Assembly: GCA_020633495.1 (NCBI GenBank)
Contig: JACKDR010000010.1
Coordinates: 62,001-126,000 of the forward strand
Origin: Kofleriaceae bacterium
GTDB lineage: Bacteria; Myxococcota_A; Polyangia; Haliangiales; Haliangiaceae
Reading direction: 5' to 3'
Length of the DNA: 64,000 nt
The notes beneath the pieces are model-generated. The model was not told where the DNA came from. It saw only the letters and a program-made list of their open reading frames with translations, and searched no databases. The translations under genes and the position numbers were made by a program. Shown one piece after another: positions 7,833-15,679 of this stretch (position 1 is the first letter of the stretch; every line of letters begins with the position of its first letter).

Positions 7833-8756
7833 TCAGGGCCTGGGGAACTTCACGATCGCGAGCCCGATCCGGTCCGCGACGTAGACGGCGCCGTCGTCGA
7901 CCGCGAGCGCCACGCCGCCGGCCCCGACGTTGCCGAGCACCTGGGTCGCGCCGCCACCGAGCGGCAGCGCGACGACGTCGCCGCCGGAGGTGAGGTAGTA
8001 GACGTGGGCGTCGTCGGCCGCGAGGTCGTTGGCGCCGGGGATCGACTGGATCTCCGCCACGGTCTCGTCGTCGTACGACATGCGTCGGAGCGTCCGGTCG
8101 GTGCCCAGCAGGTACAGGCCGTCGGGAGCGGCGGCGATCGCGGTCGCATCGAAGTCGAGGCCGATCACGCGCGGCGCGGTCGACGTGTAGCGGCACGCGA
8201 CGACGCCGTTGCCGTACACCGAGACGTACAGCCGGTCCGGGCCGCCCGTGATCGCCCACACGCTGGCGCCGGCCCCGCTGCACGCCGGCGCCAGCGTGGC
8301 ACCGTCGCGGCGGACGACGTCGCGCTGGGACTGCCGTCCGACGTACAGGGCGTCGTGGAAGGCGATCGCGACCGGCCAGTCGTTCCCGGTGTCGACGACG
8401 CCGGCCGCCGTGCCGTCGAGGTCGAGCCGACGAACCTCCCGGCCCCCGTCCCGCTCGGTCCAGTACACCTGGCCGCCGCCGACCGTGACGTCGTAGGGCT
8501 CGCGCCCGCCGGTGGACAGCGGGATCGACGCGCCGGGCGCGATCCGGCACGTCGACGTGCACCGGGGATCCTGCTCGGGGCCGGGCTCGCAGCCCTCGCC
8601 GGGCTCGACGATGTCGTTGCCGCACACCGCGGGGTAGGCGTCGAGCGCGGCGGCCGCGTCAGCGACCACGCCGGCGTCCGGCGCCGCGGCGGGGGCGGCC
8701 GTGCAGCCGACCGCGAGCGCGGCGACCAGGGCGAGCAACGGGCTGCGGGGGCTCAT
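7833..8756 (-). CDS. Beta-propeller lipoprotein with one Cys-rich repeat
   Basis: A 307-aa secreted lipoprotein. The signal peptide MSPRSPLLALVAALAVGC ends in a lipobox with the acylated Cys18. After a low-complexity linker comes a CGNDIVEPGEGCEPG segment, a DUF4215-like Cys-rich unit common in myxobacterial surface proteins. The rest is a series of about 40-residue repeats with VYWTERDG, LYVGRQ, LYVSVYGNG, LYLLGTD, VYYLTSGGD and VYVADRIG strands, which is an NHL/YVTN-like propeller. A GGGAG Shine-Dalgarno precedes ATG 8756. It is probably an envelope-anchored binding or scaffold protein; no enzymatic residues are visible. Confidence 0.75.
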   Translation of the reverse strand: MSPRSPLLALVAALAVGCTAAPAAAPDAGVVADAAAALDAYPAVCGNDIVEPGEGCEPGPEQDPRCTSTCRIAPGASIPLSTGGREPYDVTVGGGQVYWTERDGGREVRRLDLDGTAAGVVDTGNDWPVAIAFHDALYVGRQSQRDVVRRDGATLAPACSGAGASVWAITGGPDRLYVSVYGNGVVACRYTSTAPRVIGLDFDATAIAAAPDGLYLLGTDRTLRRMSYDDETVAEIQSIPGANDLAADDAHVYYLTSGGDVVALPLGGGATQVLGNVGAGGVALAVDDGAVYVADRIGLAIVKFPRP

Positions 8757-8888
8757 GCTCCCGGCCTATCACGGCGCCGGCCCGGCGCCGCCGACGATCG
8801 TCCCGCCGCGGCCGGCCGTGCCGAGATCGCCCGCCGTATGCCAGCGGCTGCCACCGCCGCGACCAAGCCGGCGGCGCCAGGCGCGACG

Positions 8889-9365
8889 CTAGTAGACGCC
8901 CAGCTCGAGGTAGACGACGTTGTCGAACGACACCGGCGTGATGTCGCCGAGGCCCTCGCCGGGCAGGGGCCCGCTGATCCCGATGACGTCGTCGGACGGG
9001 CCGGGCGGCGCCGGGCACGGATCGGCGTCGTCCTCGATCACCTGCAGCTCGACGTCGATCCCGAACAGCGCGTCGGGATCGATGCGGTCGCCGGCCGGGG
9101 TCCGGAACCAGCCGTCGAGGTCGTAGCGGACGTCGCTGGCGTCGACGTCGCGTAGTCCCTCCGAGGCCCCGGAGCAGCCGAGGAACTCGCCGGTGTCGAC
9201 GTCGAACATGTGGATCTCGACGTCGAGGGCCCCGAAGTCGATCTCGTTGGTGACCTCGAGTCCGGTGACCCACAGCCGGTCGGGGCCGGTACCACAGCCG
9301 CCGGCGGCGGCCGCGGCGGCCAGCAGGGACGTGACGACGAGCGACATGCGAGCGCGTGACCTCAT
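8889..9365 (-). CDS. Hypothetical lipoprotein
   Basis: A 158-aa protein not recognised from sequence. It has a signal peptide ending in AAAGGC, a plausible lipobox, so it is probably anchored in the envelope. The mature part is acidic with few lysines. It contains strand-rich text such as LWVTGLEVTNEIDFGALDVEIHM (in pieces) and ends FDNVVYLELGVY, suggesting a small beta-sandwich. Three cysteines after the lipobox could form a disulphide. ATG 9365 is used; ATG 9347 is an alternative giving a shorter signal peptide. It lies 132 bp upstream of the propeller lipoprotein, on the same strand. Confidence 0.6.
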   Translation of the reverse strand: MRSRARMSLVVTSLLAAAAAAGGCGTGPDRLWVTGLEVTNEIDFGALDVEIHMFDVDTGEFLGCSGASEGLRDVDASDVRYDLDGWFRTPAGDRIDPDALFGIDVELQVIEDDADPCPAPPGPSDDVIGISGPLPGEGLGDITPVSFDNVVYLELGVY

Positions 9366-9456
9366 GCCCGCAGGTTCGCACCGCCACGGCGGTCGCGCCA
9401 GGCGACAGCGCGTCGCAACCGCCGGGCCGTGCGGCGCCGCACGGCGCCCGGCATCG

Positions 9457-10782
9457 CTACTTGGTCATCGTCATCGTGTCGACGCTGCTGCCGTCGGGGC
9501 GGAACGCCTCGTACTGGAGCTGGCCGGCGCGGACCTGCGCGATGATGCCGCTGTGGGAGGACTCGGCGTTGTCGGTGAAGTAGTCGGGCTCGGTACCGTA
9601 CAGGCTGGCGCCGGCGCCGCCGCTGACCACGTAGACCGTGCCGGTCGCGGTGGTGGCCTGGACCTGGTCGGCGTTCATCGGCTTGGTGCGCTCGTAGATG
9701 TGGTCGTGGCCGGCGACCACCAGATCGACGTGGTACTGGTCGATCAGCGGGCCCCACTGCTGCAGCAGCGTCTGGTCCGAGCCGTGGCGGGTGCCCGACG
9801 ACCAGATCGGCCGGTGGTGGTTGACGATCGTCCACGGCCGCCCGGTGTTGGCCGCCAGGTCCTGGCTCAGGAACGTGCGGATCTTGCCCTCGATGTCGCT
9901 GGCCTGCAGCGGCGTGTCGTTGAGGACGACCATGTGGGCGGGGCCGTAGTCGAACGAGAAGCTCGACTCGTCGCCGGGCATGACGAACTGCGAGTAGTAG
10001 TTGACCGAGTTGAGGTCGTGGTTGCCGTGCGCCGAGATGATCGGCACGGTCGCGAGCAGGTCCTCGGCGGCGGTGAAGAAGGTGTCCCACTCGTCCTGGA
10101 CCTGGCCGACGGTGACGGCGTCGCCGGAGAACAGGATCAGGTCGGCGCCGCGGCTCTCGATCTCGTGGGCCAGGTCGGCCCACACGTCGTAGCCGCCGCG
10201 GCTGTCGCCGACGAACGCGATCCGGACCTCGGCGCTGGCGTCGGTGGTCGCCGGCGCGGTGCGGAAGGTGTAGGTCGTCGACCAGCTCTCGGTGCCGCCG
10301 TCGCCGACGCCGCCGACCTGGTACGAGTACGCGGTGTCGGGGCTGAGGCCGCACAGGTGGGCCTCGTGCATGCGTACGACGTCGCCGACGCCGCCGACGC
10401 CGGCGATGTAGCGGAAGGTCACGCCGCTGGCGGTCTGGTCGAGCGCGGTGCCCTCGCCGAAGCGCACCGACGTCGCGGTGGTGTCGGCGTCGGTGCGCCA
10501 GACGATCGCCATCGACGTCGCCGGGTCGCCGGCGAAGCCGAGGTGGACCTGGTACGGCGCCGGGCTGGCGCCGAGGACGTCGGCGCCGGGCGCGGGCGCC
10601 TCGGCGCCGGCCACGGTGACGATGTCGTAGCCGCAGTCGGCCACGGTGTAGCGGCCGCCGTCGGTGACCAGCGTGTCGTCGTCGCCGGTGCCGTCGTCAC
10701 CGCCGGGGGTGCCGCCGACGCAGGCCGCCGTGGTGGCGAGGCCGAGCGCGAGCAGGGCGTGGATCGAGCGAGAGGTGCGCAT
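9457..10782 (-). CDS. Purple-acid-phosphatase-like metallophosphoesterase lipoprotein
   Basis: A 441-aa exported phosphoesterase. The signal peptide MRTSRSIHALLALGLATTAAC ends in a lipobox. An N-terminal FN3-like domain (about 70-180; YQVHLGFAGDPATSMAIVW) is typical of purple acid phosphatases. The dinuclear metal-site motifs follow in order: FVGDSRGG, LFSGDAV, AHGNHDLNS, NHHRPIW and VAGHDHIYER. The start codon is only 2 nt after the stop of the upstream porin gene, and its TTGGAG Shine-Dalgarno lies in that gene's last codons, so the two form an operon. Together they suggest release of phosphate outside the inner membrane and uptake through the porin. Confidence 0.88.
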   Translation of the reverse strand: MRTSRSIHALLALGLATTAACVGGTPGGDDGTGDDDTLVTDGGRYTVADCGYDIVTVAGAEAPAPGADVLGASPAPYQVHLGFAGDPATSMAIVWRTDADTTATSVRFGEGTALDQTASGVTFRYIAGVGGVGDVVRMHEAHLCGLSPDTAYSYQVGGVGDGGTESWSTTYTFRTAPATTDASAEVRIAFVGDSRGGYDVWADLAHEIESRGADLILFSGDAVTVGQVQDEWDTFFTAAEDLLATVPIISAHGNHDLNSVNYYSQFVMPGDESSFSFDYGPAHMVVLNDTPLQASDIEGKIRTFLSQDLAANTGRPWTIVNHHRPIWSSGTRHGSDQTLLQQWGPLIDQYHVDLVVAGHDHIYERTKPMNADQVQATTATGTVYVVSGGAGASLYGTEPDYFTDNAESSHSGIIAQVRAGQLQYEAFRPDGSSVDTMTMTK

Positions 10783-10784
10783 GT

Positions 10785-12050
10785 CTACTCCAAGCGGTAG
10801 GTCGCCTGCACGAGCAGCTGGTCGTTGGCGAAGGTGATGTCCGAGCCGTTGCGGCTCCGGGTCTCGACTTCCTGGTAGTGCGTGAACGCGGCCTGCAGCT
10901 TGACGTTGTGGCCGACCTGGTAGAACGACAGCGCGCCGCTGATGTTGCGGGTCGACTGGTTGGGATCTCCCGGGGTGTCGACCGGCACCGCGTCGTTGCG
11001 ATCGATCTCCTCGAAGCGCGCCGCGACCTCGACCTTGTGGGCGAAGAAGCCCGACAGCGGCAGCAGGTAGCCGACCTGGCCGACGTAGCCGAAGGCGTGG
11101 TAGTCGGGCTGGCCCATCTGCGGGAACGTGTGGTGGCTCCACAGGTACTCGAAGGACGCCGAGATGCCGTGCCACGAGCCGGCGATGTCGGCGCCGAGCA
11201 GGACGGTGTTCTCGGAGTCGACGCCCAGCTCGATCTTGTTGGTGCCGGCGTCGACCGCGATCGTGAGGAAGTCGGCGAAGCCGCCCTCCTGCAAGGGCGT
11301 GCCGCGGCCCATCGGCGTGACCTCCAGGCGCCCGACGTAGAGGAAGTTCTCGTCGATGTTGCGGATCTGGTTCTTGCCCTCGCCGTTGAAGATGCCGCCA
11401 CGCAGCTGCACCATCGGCACGCCGGGCAGCTCCACCGAGACCCGGGCGCCGATCTGGCGGTCGGGCGCCAGCGACGCGATCTCGGCCTTCTCGGGGAACA
11501 TCAGCGCGGCGTCGGACAGCAGGGTCTGGCGCGAGAACGGCGCCTTGACCTGGCCGAGGTCGACGCGCCAGGTGCCGTCGGCGGGCAGGTCACCGCGCGC
11601 CCACACGAAGCCGTCGAGGAGCTGGAAGTCCGGCGTCAGCTCGCTCTCGGCCTCGACGCCGACCAGGAACTCGCCGGCGGAGCGCCGGCCCTTGAGGGTC
11701 AGGCGGGCGCGGCGGAACCGGAAGCCGTCCTCGTCGTTGTCGGCGTCGGAGTTCTGACGGATCCGGACCTGCGGCTGCAGGTAGCCGCCGACGCTGGCGA
11801 TCGGCGCGTCGTCGACGGGCGCGGGCGCGGGCTCGACGTCGACCGCGGGCGCCTCCGCCGGGACCTCGACGGGCGCGGCGATGGGCGCGGTCGCCTCGAC
11901 CGCGGGCGCCTCCGGATCGTCGGCGGGCGGCGTCGCGACCTCGCCATCGGGGTCGTCACCCTCCGCCGGCTGCGCGCGCGACGGTGCGGGGATGAGCACC
12001 AGGGAGCCCGCCACCAGCGCGGACGCGAACAGGAACCGAGGGGACGCCAA
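10785..12050 (-). CDS. OprO/OprP-like phosphate-selective porin
   Basis: A 421-aa outer-membrane beta-barrel protein. It begins with a signal peptide (FLFASALVAGSLVLIPAPSRA) and a long Pro/Ala/Glu linker (about 27-85). The barrel begins at VGGYLQPQVRIRQN and contains FRFRRARLTLKGR, a strand pair highly typical of the OprO/P family, and FSRQTLLSDAALMFPEKAE. It ends in a terminal strand (LLVQATYRLE) with alternating pattern. The start appears to be TTG 12050; no ATG or GTG in frame gives a better signal peptide. It is followed after 2 nt by a purple acid phosphatase gene. Phosphate selectivity is inferred from family and partner. Confidence 0.82.
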   Translation of the reverse strand: MASPRFLFASALVAGSLVLIPAPSRAQPAEGDDPDGEVATPPADDPEAPAVEATAPIAAPVEVPAEAPAVDVEPAPAPVDDAPIASVGGYLQPQVRIRQNSDADNDEDGFRFRRARLTLKGRRSAGEFLVGVEAESELTPDFQLLDGFVWARGDLPADGTWRVDLGQVKAPFSRQTLLSDAALMFPEKAEIASLAPDRQIGARVSVELPGVPMVQLRGGIFNGEGKNQIRNIDENFLYVGRLEVTPMGRGTPLQEGGFADFLTIAVDAGTNKIELGVDSENTVLLGADIAGSWHGISASFEYLWSHHTFPQMGQPDYHAFGYVGQVGYLLPLSGFFAHKVEVAARFEEIDRNDAVPVDTPGDPNQSTRNISGALSFYQVGHNVKLQAAFTHYQEVETRSRNGSDITFANDQLLVQATYRLE

Positions 12051-12255
12051 GAGCCCGACGATGCCGGCGCTCGATGACAGTCTCGCCGCAAGCTCGCGAC
12101 GGTGCCGTCACGCGGCCACCCGGAGCGCAACCACGCGCGGTCACACGGGTTGTCGCGATGCCGCGGGGGTCAGCCCGGACCGGGCAAACCGCGGCAAGCC
12201 CCACCGGTCGCCCGACGCGCGGCCCCCCCGCCCCCCACGGTCCGACCGACGGTGC

Positions 12256-12261
12256 CACAAT
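12256..12261 (+). promoter_or_regulatory. Leaderless-type -10 box, CACAAT
   Basis: CACAAT lies 6 nt before ATG 12268, which has no Shine-Dalgarno. It keeps only the A at position 2 and T at position 6 of the hexamer seen before many genes here. Confidence 0.4.
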
Positions 12262-12267
12262 GCCGCC

Positions 12268-13167
12268 ATGCGACTGACCCTCGTGGTGGCACTGCTCGTG
12301 ACGCTGGGCGCGGCGACCGCGCACGCCGACACCCCCGCCCAGATCCTCGACCGTGTGGCGGCGGCTCCCGACGACGCCAAGGTGGCGGCCCGCGCCATCG
12401 CCGACCTCGACGCCTACATCGAGGCCCACCCCGACGACGCGGAGGGCCCGATGACGCGGGCCAAGATCCAGTCGCACGTCGGCAAGAAGGAGGACGCGGC
12501 GGCCTCCTACGAGCTGGCGCTGCGCATCGACCCGAAGACGCCCGACGCCGACTACAACCTCGCGGTCGTGCTGCTCGATCTCGGCCGCGAGTCCGACGCG
12601 GTCAAGCACCTCGAGGCCGCGGTGGTGGTGAACCCCAAGGACGTCGACGCCTACTACAACCTGGGCCAGGTCCACTACAACCACCAGCGCTACGCCAAGG
12701 CGCTGGCGGCGTGGCAGAAGAGCCTCGCGCTGGCGCCCGGCGACTTCACGAGCGCCAAGAAGATCGTCCAGGCCTACAACGGGCTCGGTCGCGACAAGGA
12801 CGCCGCCAAGGCTCGCGCCGTGGTCGTGAAGCTGTGGAAGGACAGCAAGGATCCCGGCGTCCAGAAGCTCACCGAGTACGTGATCGATCAGTTCGTCGTC
12901 GGCGATCACGCGGTGATGGCGTACGAGCCGCTGCCCGGCAACGGCGCCCCGGTGGTGTTCCGCTTCACCGTGCACGGCGCCGGCGGCGCCGTGACCGACG
13001 CCTTCGCGATCGAGCAGGCCGGCAAGGGCTACGTGGTCAGCCGGACCCGCGCCGACGGCACCCGCACCGAGCTGAAGGTCAAGCTGGGCAAGAAGCTGCC
13101 CGGCTGGAAGAAGCTGCGCGCGACGATGCAGCGGGCCATGCGCACCGCGCTCGACGCCGCGCCCTGA
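12268..13167 (+). CDS. Exported TPR-repeat protein
   Basis: A 299-aa periplasmic or secreted protein. A cleavable signal peptide (MRLTLVVALLVTLGAATAHA, AHA cleavage) is followed by at least four tetratricopeptide repeats between about residues 40 and 190. Characteristic pieces are EDAAASYELALRIDPKTPDA, SDAVKHLEAAVVVNPKDVDA and YAKALAAWQKSLALAPGD. The C-terminal 100 residues are a separate, lysine-rich domain (FRFTVHGAGGAVTDAFAIEQ, LKVKLGKKLPGWKKLRATMQ) that I do not recognise. TPRs mediate protein-protein contacts, so it is probably part of an envelope complex. It stands alone, between a divergent porin operon and a convergent transporter gene. Confidence 0.8.
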   Translation: MRLTLVVALLVTLGAATAHADTPAQILDRVAAAPDDAKVAARAIADLDAYIEAHPDDAEGPMTRAKIQSHVGKKEDAAASYELALRIDPKTPDADYNLAVVLLDLGRESDAVKHLEAAVVVNPKDVDAYYNLGQVHYNHQRYAKALAAWQKSLALAPGDFTSAKKIVQAYNGLGRDKDAAKARAVVVKLWKDSKDPGVQKLTEYVIDQFVVGDHAVMAYEPLPGNGAPVVFRFTVHGAGGAVTDAFAIEQAGKGYVVSRTRADGTRTELKVKLGKKLPGWKKLRATMQRAMRTALDAAP

Positions 13168-13188
13168 GCCCGGCCGTCGGCGCCGGGC
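13168..13188 (+). terminator. Hairpin directly after the TPR gene
   Basis: GCCCGGC and GCCGGGC form a perfect 7-bp stem around a 7-nt loop, beginning at the base after the TGA. No T tract follows; Rho-independent function is uncertain. The remaining bases to 13375 show nothing else. Confidence 0.4.
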
Positions 13189-13375
13189 CGGACCGAGCGG
13201 CGACGGCGCGGCTGGCAACGCGCGGCAGGCCCGTCGGGCGGGATCAGATGGCGACCGGCGGTGACGTGCCGGCGGCGGGCTCGGGCTGGGAGGGGCTCGA
13301 CGGCATCCTCGCCGAGTGACGTCGTGACCGGCGCGGCCTCGGCGAGCCGTGGCAACGATCTGGCGACCGCCCCGG

Positions 13376-14728
13376 TCACGCGTCGGCCAGCGCCGGTGCG
13401 GCGTCGGCCTCGGTCTCGCCCGGCGGCGGCAGCGATCCGGCGGCGCGCCGCGCCACGATCGCGGCGCCGCACGAGTCGCTCCACACGTTGACCGTGGTGC
13501 GCGCCATGTCGAGGACGCGGTCGACGGCGAGGATGACGATCACGGCCTCGGTGGGCAGGCCCACCGCCTGGAGCACGATCACCATCATGACGGTGCCGGC
13601 GTGCGGGATGCCGGCGGCGCCCACCGACGCGGCCAGGGCCATGAACACGACGACGATCTGCTGGGTCAGCGACAGGTCGCCCAGGGTCTGGGCGATGAAC
13701 AGGACCGCGACGGCCTCGTAGAGCGCGGTGCCGTCCATGTTGACGGTGGCGCCCAGCGGGATCGTGAACGAGCTGACCCGGCTGTCGACGCGGGCGCGCT
13801 CGTCGAGGCAGCGCAGCGTCAGCGGCAGGGTCGCGTTCGACGACGCGGTCGAGAACGCGGTCATCAGCGCCGGCGCCATGGCCTTGGCGTGGGCCAGCGG
13901 CGAGCGCCGGCCCAGCACCCACAGCAGCAGCGGCAGCGTGACGACCGCGTGGATCACCAGGCCCAGCGCCACCGCCAGCATGTAGGCGCCGAGGTGGCCG
14001 GCGATCGCGAGGCCGCCGGAGGCGCCCAGCGACACCAGGAAGCCGGCGATGCCGTAGGGCGCCAGCGACACCACCCAGCTGGTCATCGCCATCATGACGT
14101 CGAACAGCGCGGTGAAGAACCGCGCCATGATGCGGCCGCTCTCGTTGCCGTCGCGCTCGACCTTCTTGATGAAGACGCCGAGCATGATCGCGAAGAAGAT
14201 GACCGCGAGGATCAGCCGGTTGCTGCTCGATGCCGCGATCACGTTCTCGGGCACCATGCGGAACAGCACGTCCCACAAGGACGACGCCCCGGCCTGGCCC
14301 GCGGCGGCCGCGCCCTCCGGCATCGCCGAGCCGTGGCCGACCGCGGCGGCGTGCAGCGTCGCGTAGTCGAGGCCGTCGCCGGGACGGATCAGGTTGACGA
14401 CCAGGATGCCGGTGGCGATCGCGAGCAGGCTCGAGATCAGGTAGAAGCCGAACGTCCAGATCGACATCGACCGCAGGCCGCGCAGATCGGGGACGCCGAC
14501 CACGCCGCTGACCAGCGAGCTGAGGATCAGCGGCACCACCAGCATCGACAGCAGCGCCAGGAACAGCTTGCCCACCTGCTGGCCGATGCCGGCGGCGCGC
14601 TCGGCGACCGAACGATCGATCGTCCCGGCCTTGGCGAGCTGATCGAGGCCGACGCCGAGCGCCAGCCCCAGCGCCATCGCCACCAGGATCTGCCAGTGGA
14701 GGGGGAGTCGACGCCACCGGGACCACAT
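13376..14728 (-). CDS. Dicarboxylate/glutamate:cation symporter (DAACS/SDF family)
   Basis: A 450-aa inner-membrane secondary transporter that couples uptake of glutamate, aspartate or C4-dicarboxylates to Na+ or H+. Family signatures are complete. The serine-rich re-entrant loop reads FSTASSNATLP, TM7 contains PLGATVNMDGTALYEAV, the second re-entrant loop has AAGIPHAGTVMM, and TM8 reads DRVLDMARTTVNVWSDSCGA. The conserved TVN..D (Asp-Cys region) binds substrate amino or carboxylate groups. Length and hydrophobic pattern fit eight TM helices plus two hairpins. It is divergent from the sigma-factor gene, with putative -10 boxes for both in a 63-bp gap. Exact substrate cannot be decided from sequence alone. 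Confidence 0.92.
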   Translation of the reverse strand: MWSRWRRLPLHWQILVAMALGLALGVGLDQLAKAGTIDRSVAERAAGIGQQVGKLFLALLSMLVVPLILSSLVSGVVGVPDLRGLRSMSIWTFGFYLISSLLAIATGILVVNLIRPGDGLDYATLHAAAVGHGSAMPEGAAAAGQAGASSLWDVLFRMVPENVIAASSSNRLILAVIFFAIMLGVFIKKVERDGNESGRIMARFFTALFDVMMAMTSWVVSLAPYGIAGFLVSLGASGGLAIAGHLGAYMLAVALGLVIHAVVTLPLLLWVLGRRSPLAHAKAMAPALMTAFSTASSNATLPLTLRCLDERARVDSRVSSFTIPLGATVNMDGTALYEAVAVLFIAQTLGDLSLTQQIVVVFMALAASVGAAGIPHAGTVMMVIVLQAVGLPTEAVIVILAVDRVLDMARTTVNVWSDSCGAAIVARRAAGSLPPPGETEADAAPALADA

Positions 14729-14735
14729 GCGGCCC

Positions 14736-14741
14736 AGGGTA
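14736..14741 (-). promoter_or_regulatory. Leaderless-type -10 box, TACCCT (symporter gene)
   Basis: TACCCT lies 7 nt before ATG 14728, with no Shine-Dalgarno between them. Transcription would start at the ATG. Confidence 0.5.
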
Positions 14742-14777
14742 CACGACCGCGCCGCGATGACGGCCGCCGCGACCTGC

Positions 14778-14783
14778 TACCCT
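14778..14783 (+). promoter_or_regulatory. Leaderless-type -10 box, TACCCT (sigma-factor gene)
   Basis: The same hexamer as on the opposite strand, 8 nt before GTG 14792, forming a back-to-back pair. Confidence 0.5.
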
Positions 14784-14791
14784 GCGTCGCC

Positions 14792-15592
14792 GTGGACGAT
14801 CCGTGGCAAGCCGCGCTGGCGCGCGCCCACGCGGCGTGGCCCGAGCTGACGCTGGACGTCGCCGGCTTCGTCGCCCACGCCGAGGCCCACCGCGGCGCCG
14901 GCGCGCGCGACGTCCACCTGCCCGAGCTGTTCCTGGCGTGGGCGGCGTCGACCGGCGACGCCGCGGCGGTCCGCACGTTCGACGCCCGGGTCCTGCCCGC
15001 GATCGACCCGGTGGTGCGGCGGATCGATCCGGCGCCGGCGTTCGTCGACGAGGTCCGCCAGGCGGTGCGGGTCCGGCTGCTGCTCGGCGCCGACGGCGCG
15101 GCGCCGCGGCTCGCCGCCTACCAGGGGCGCGGGCCGCTGGTGGCGTGGGTGCGGGTCGCCGCCACCCGGGTCGCGCTCAACCTCAAGCGCGCGCGGCGCC
15201 CGGTGGTGTCGACCGAGGACGTCCTCGAGGAGCTGGTCGCGGCCGAGCCGGATCCCGAGCTCCGTCACCTCAAGCAGCTGTACCGCGCCGAGCTCGCGAC
15301 CGCGCTGCGCGAGGCCCTGGCCGCGCTCGCCGACCGACCGCGGGCCCTGCTCCGCCTGCACTTCGTCGACGGGCTGCCGCTGGCCCGGATCGGCCGCCTG
15401 TACCAGGTCCACGAGTCGACCGCGTCGCGATGGGTGCGCCAGGCCGCCGACGCGGTGGCCGAAGACGCGCGCCGACGCCTGCACGCGCGCCTCGGCCTGT
15501 CGGAGGCCAGCGTCGACAGCGTCGTGCGGATGGTGCGCAGCAACCTGGAGCTGAGCGTGCGCCGCCTGCTCGGCGAGCCGCCCGCGACCTGA
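14792..15592 (+). CDS. Sigma-70-family RNA polymerase sigma factor (Myxococcales family 1-like)
   Basis: A 266-aa regulator expected to direct RNA polymerase to a specific promoter set. The region-2-like part has FDARVLPAIDPVVRRIDP and FVDEVRQAVRVRLLLG, with LAAYQGRGPLVAWVRVAATR typical of this myxobacterial group (TIGR03001 style). Region 4 is clear: ALREALAALADRPRALLRLH then FVDGLPLARIGRLYQVHEST, ASRWVRQA, a helix-turn-helix for -35 recognition. After region 4 the tail VRSNLELSVRRLLGEP matches the group. The start is GTG 14792. A kinase with a zinc-finger anti-sigma-like N-terminus lies two genes downstream and could be its partner; that is inference. Confidence 0.85.
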   Translation: MDDPWQAALARAHAAWPELTLDVAGFVAHAEAHRGAGARDVHLPELFLAWAASTGDAAAVRTFDARVLPAIDPVVRRIDPAPAFVDEVRQAVRVRLLLGADGAAPRLAAYQGRGPLVAWVRVAATRVALNLKRARRPVVSTEDVLEELVAAEPDPELRHLKQLYRAELATALREALAALADRPRALLRLHFVDGLPLARIGRLYQVHESTASRWVRQAADAVAEDARRRLHARLGLSEASVDSVVRMVRSNLELSVRRLLGEPPAT

Positions 15593-15679
15593 CGCTGGCC
15601 CCGTGCGGCTCGCGCGCCGCGCGCCCGGACTTTCTCTGCAAGATCCGGCGGGGCCGGTGTCGTCCAGGCAGGAGGCACC

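Noticed and set aside
12051..12110. A Pho box for the porin operon
   Set aside because: Only one CTGTCAT half-site is seen (12071-12077, minus strand); the second repeat at the proper spacing is missing.
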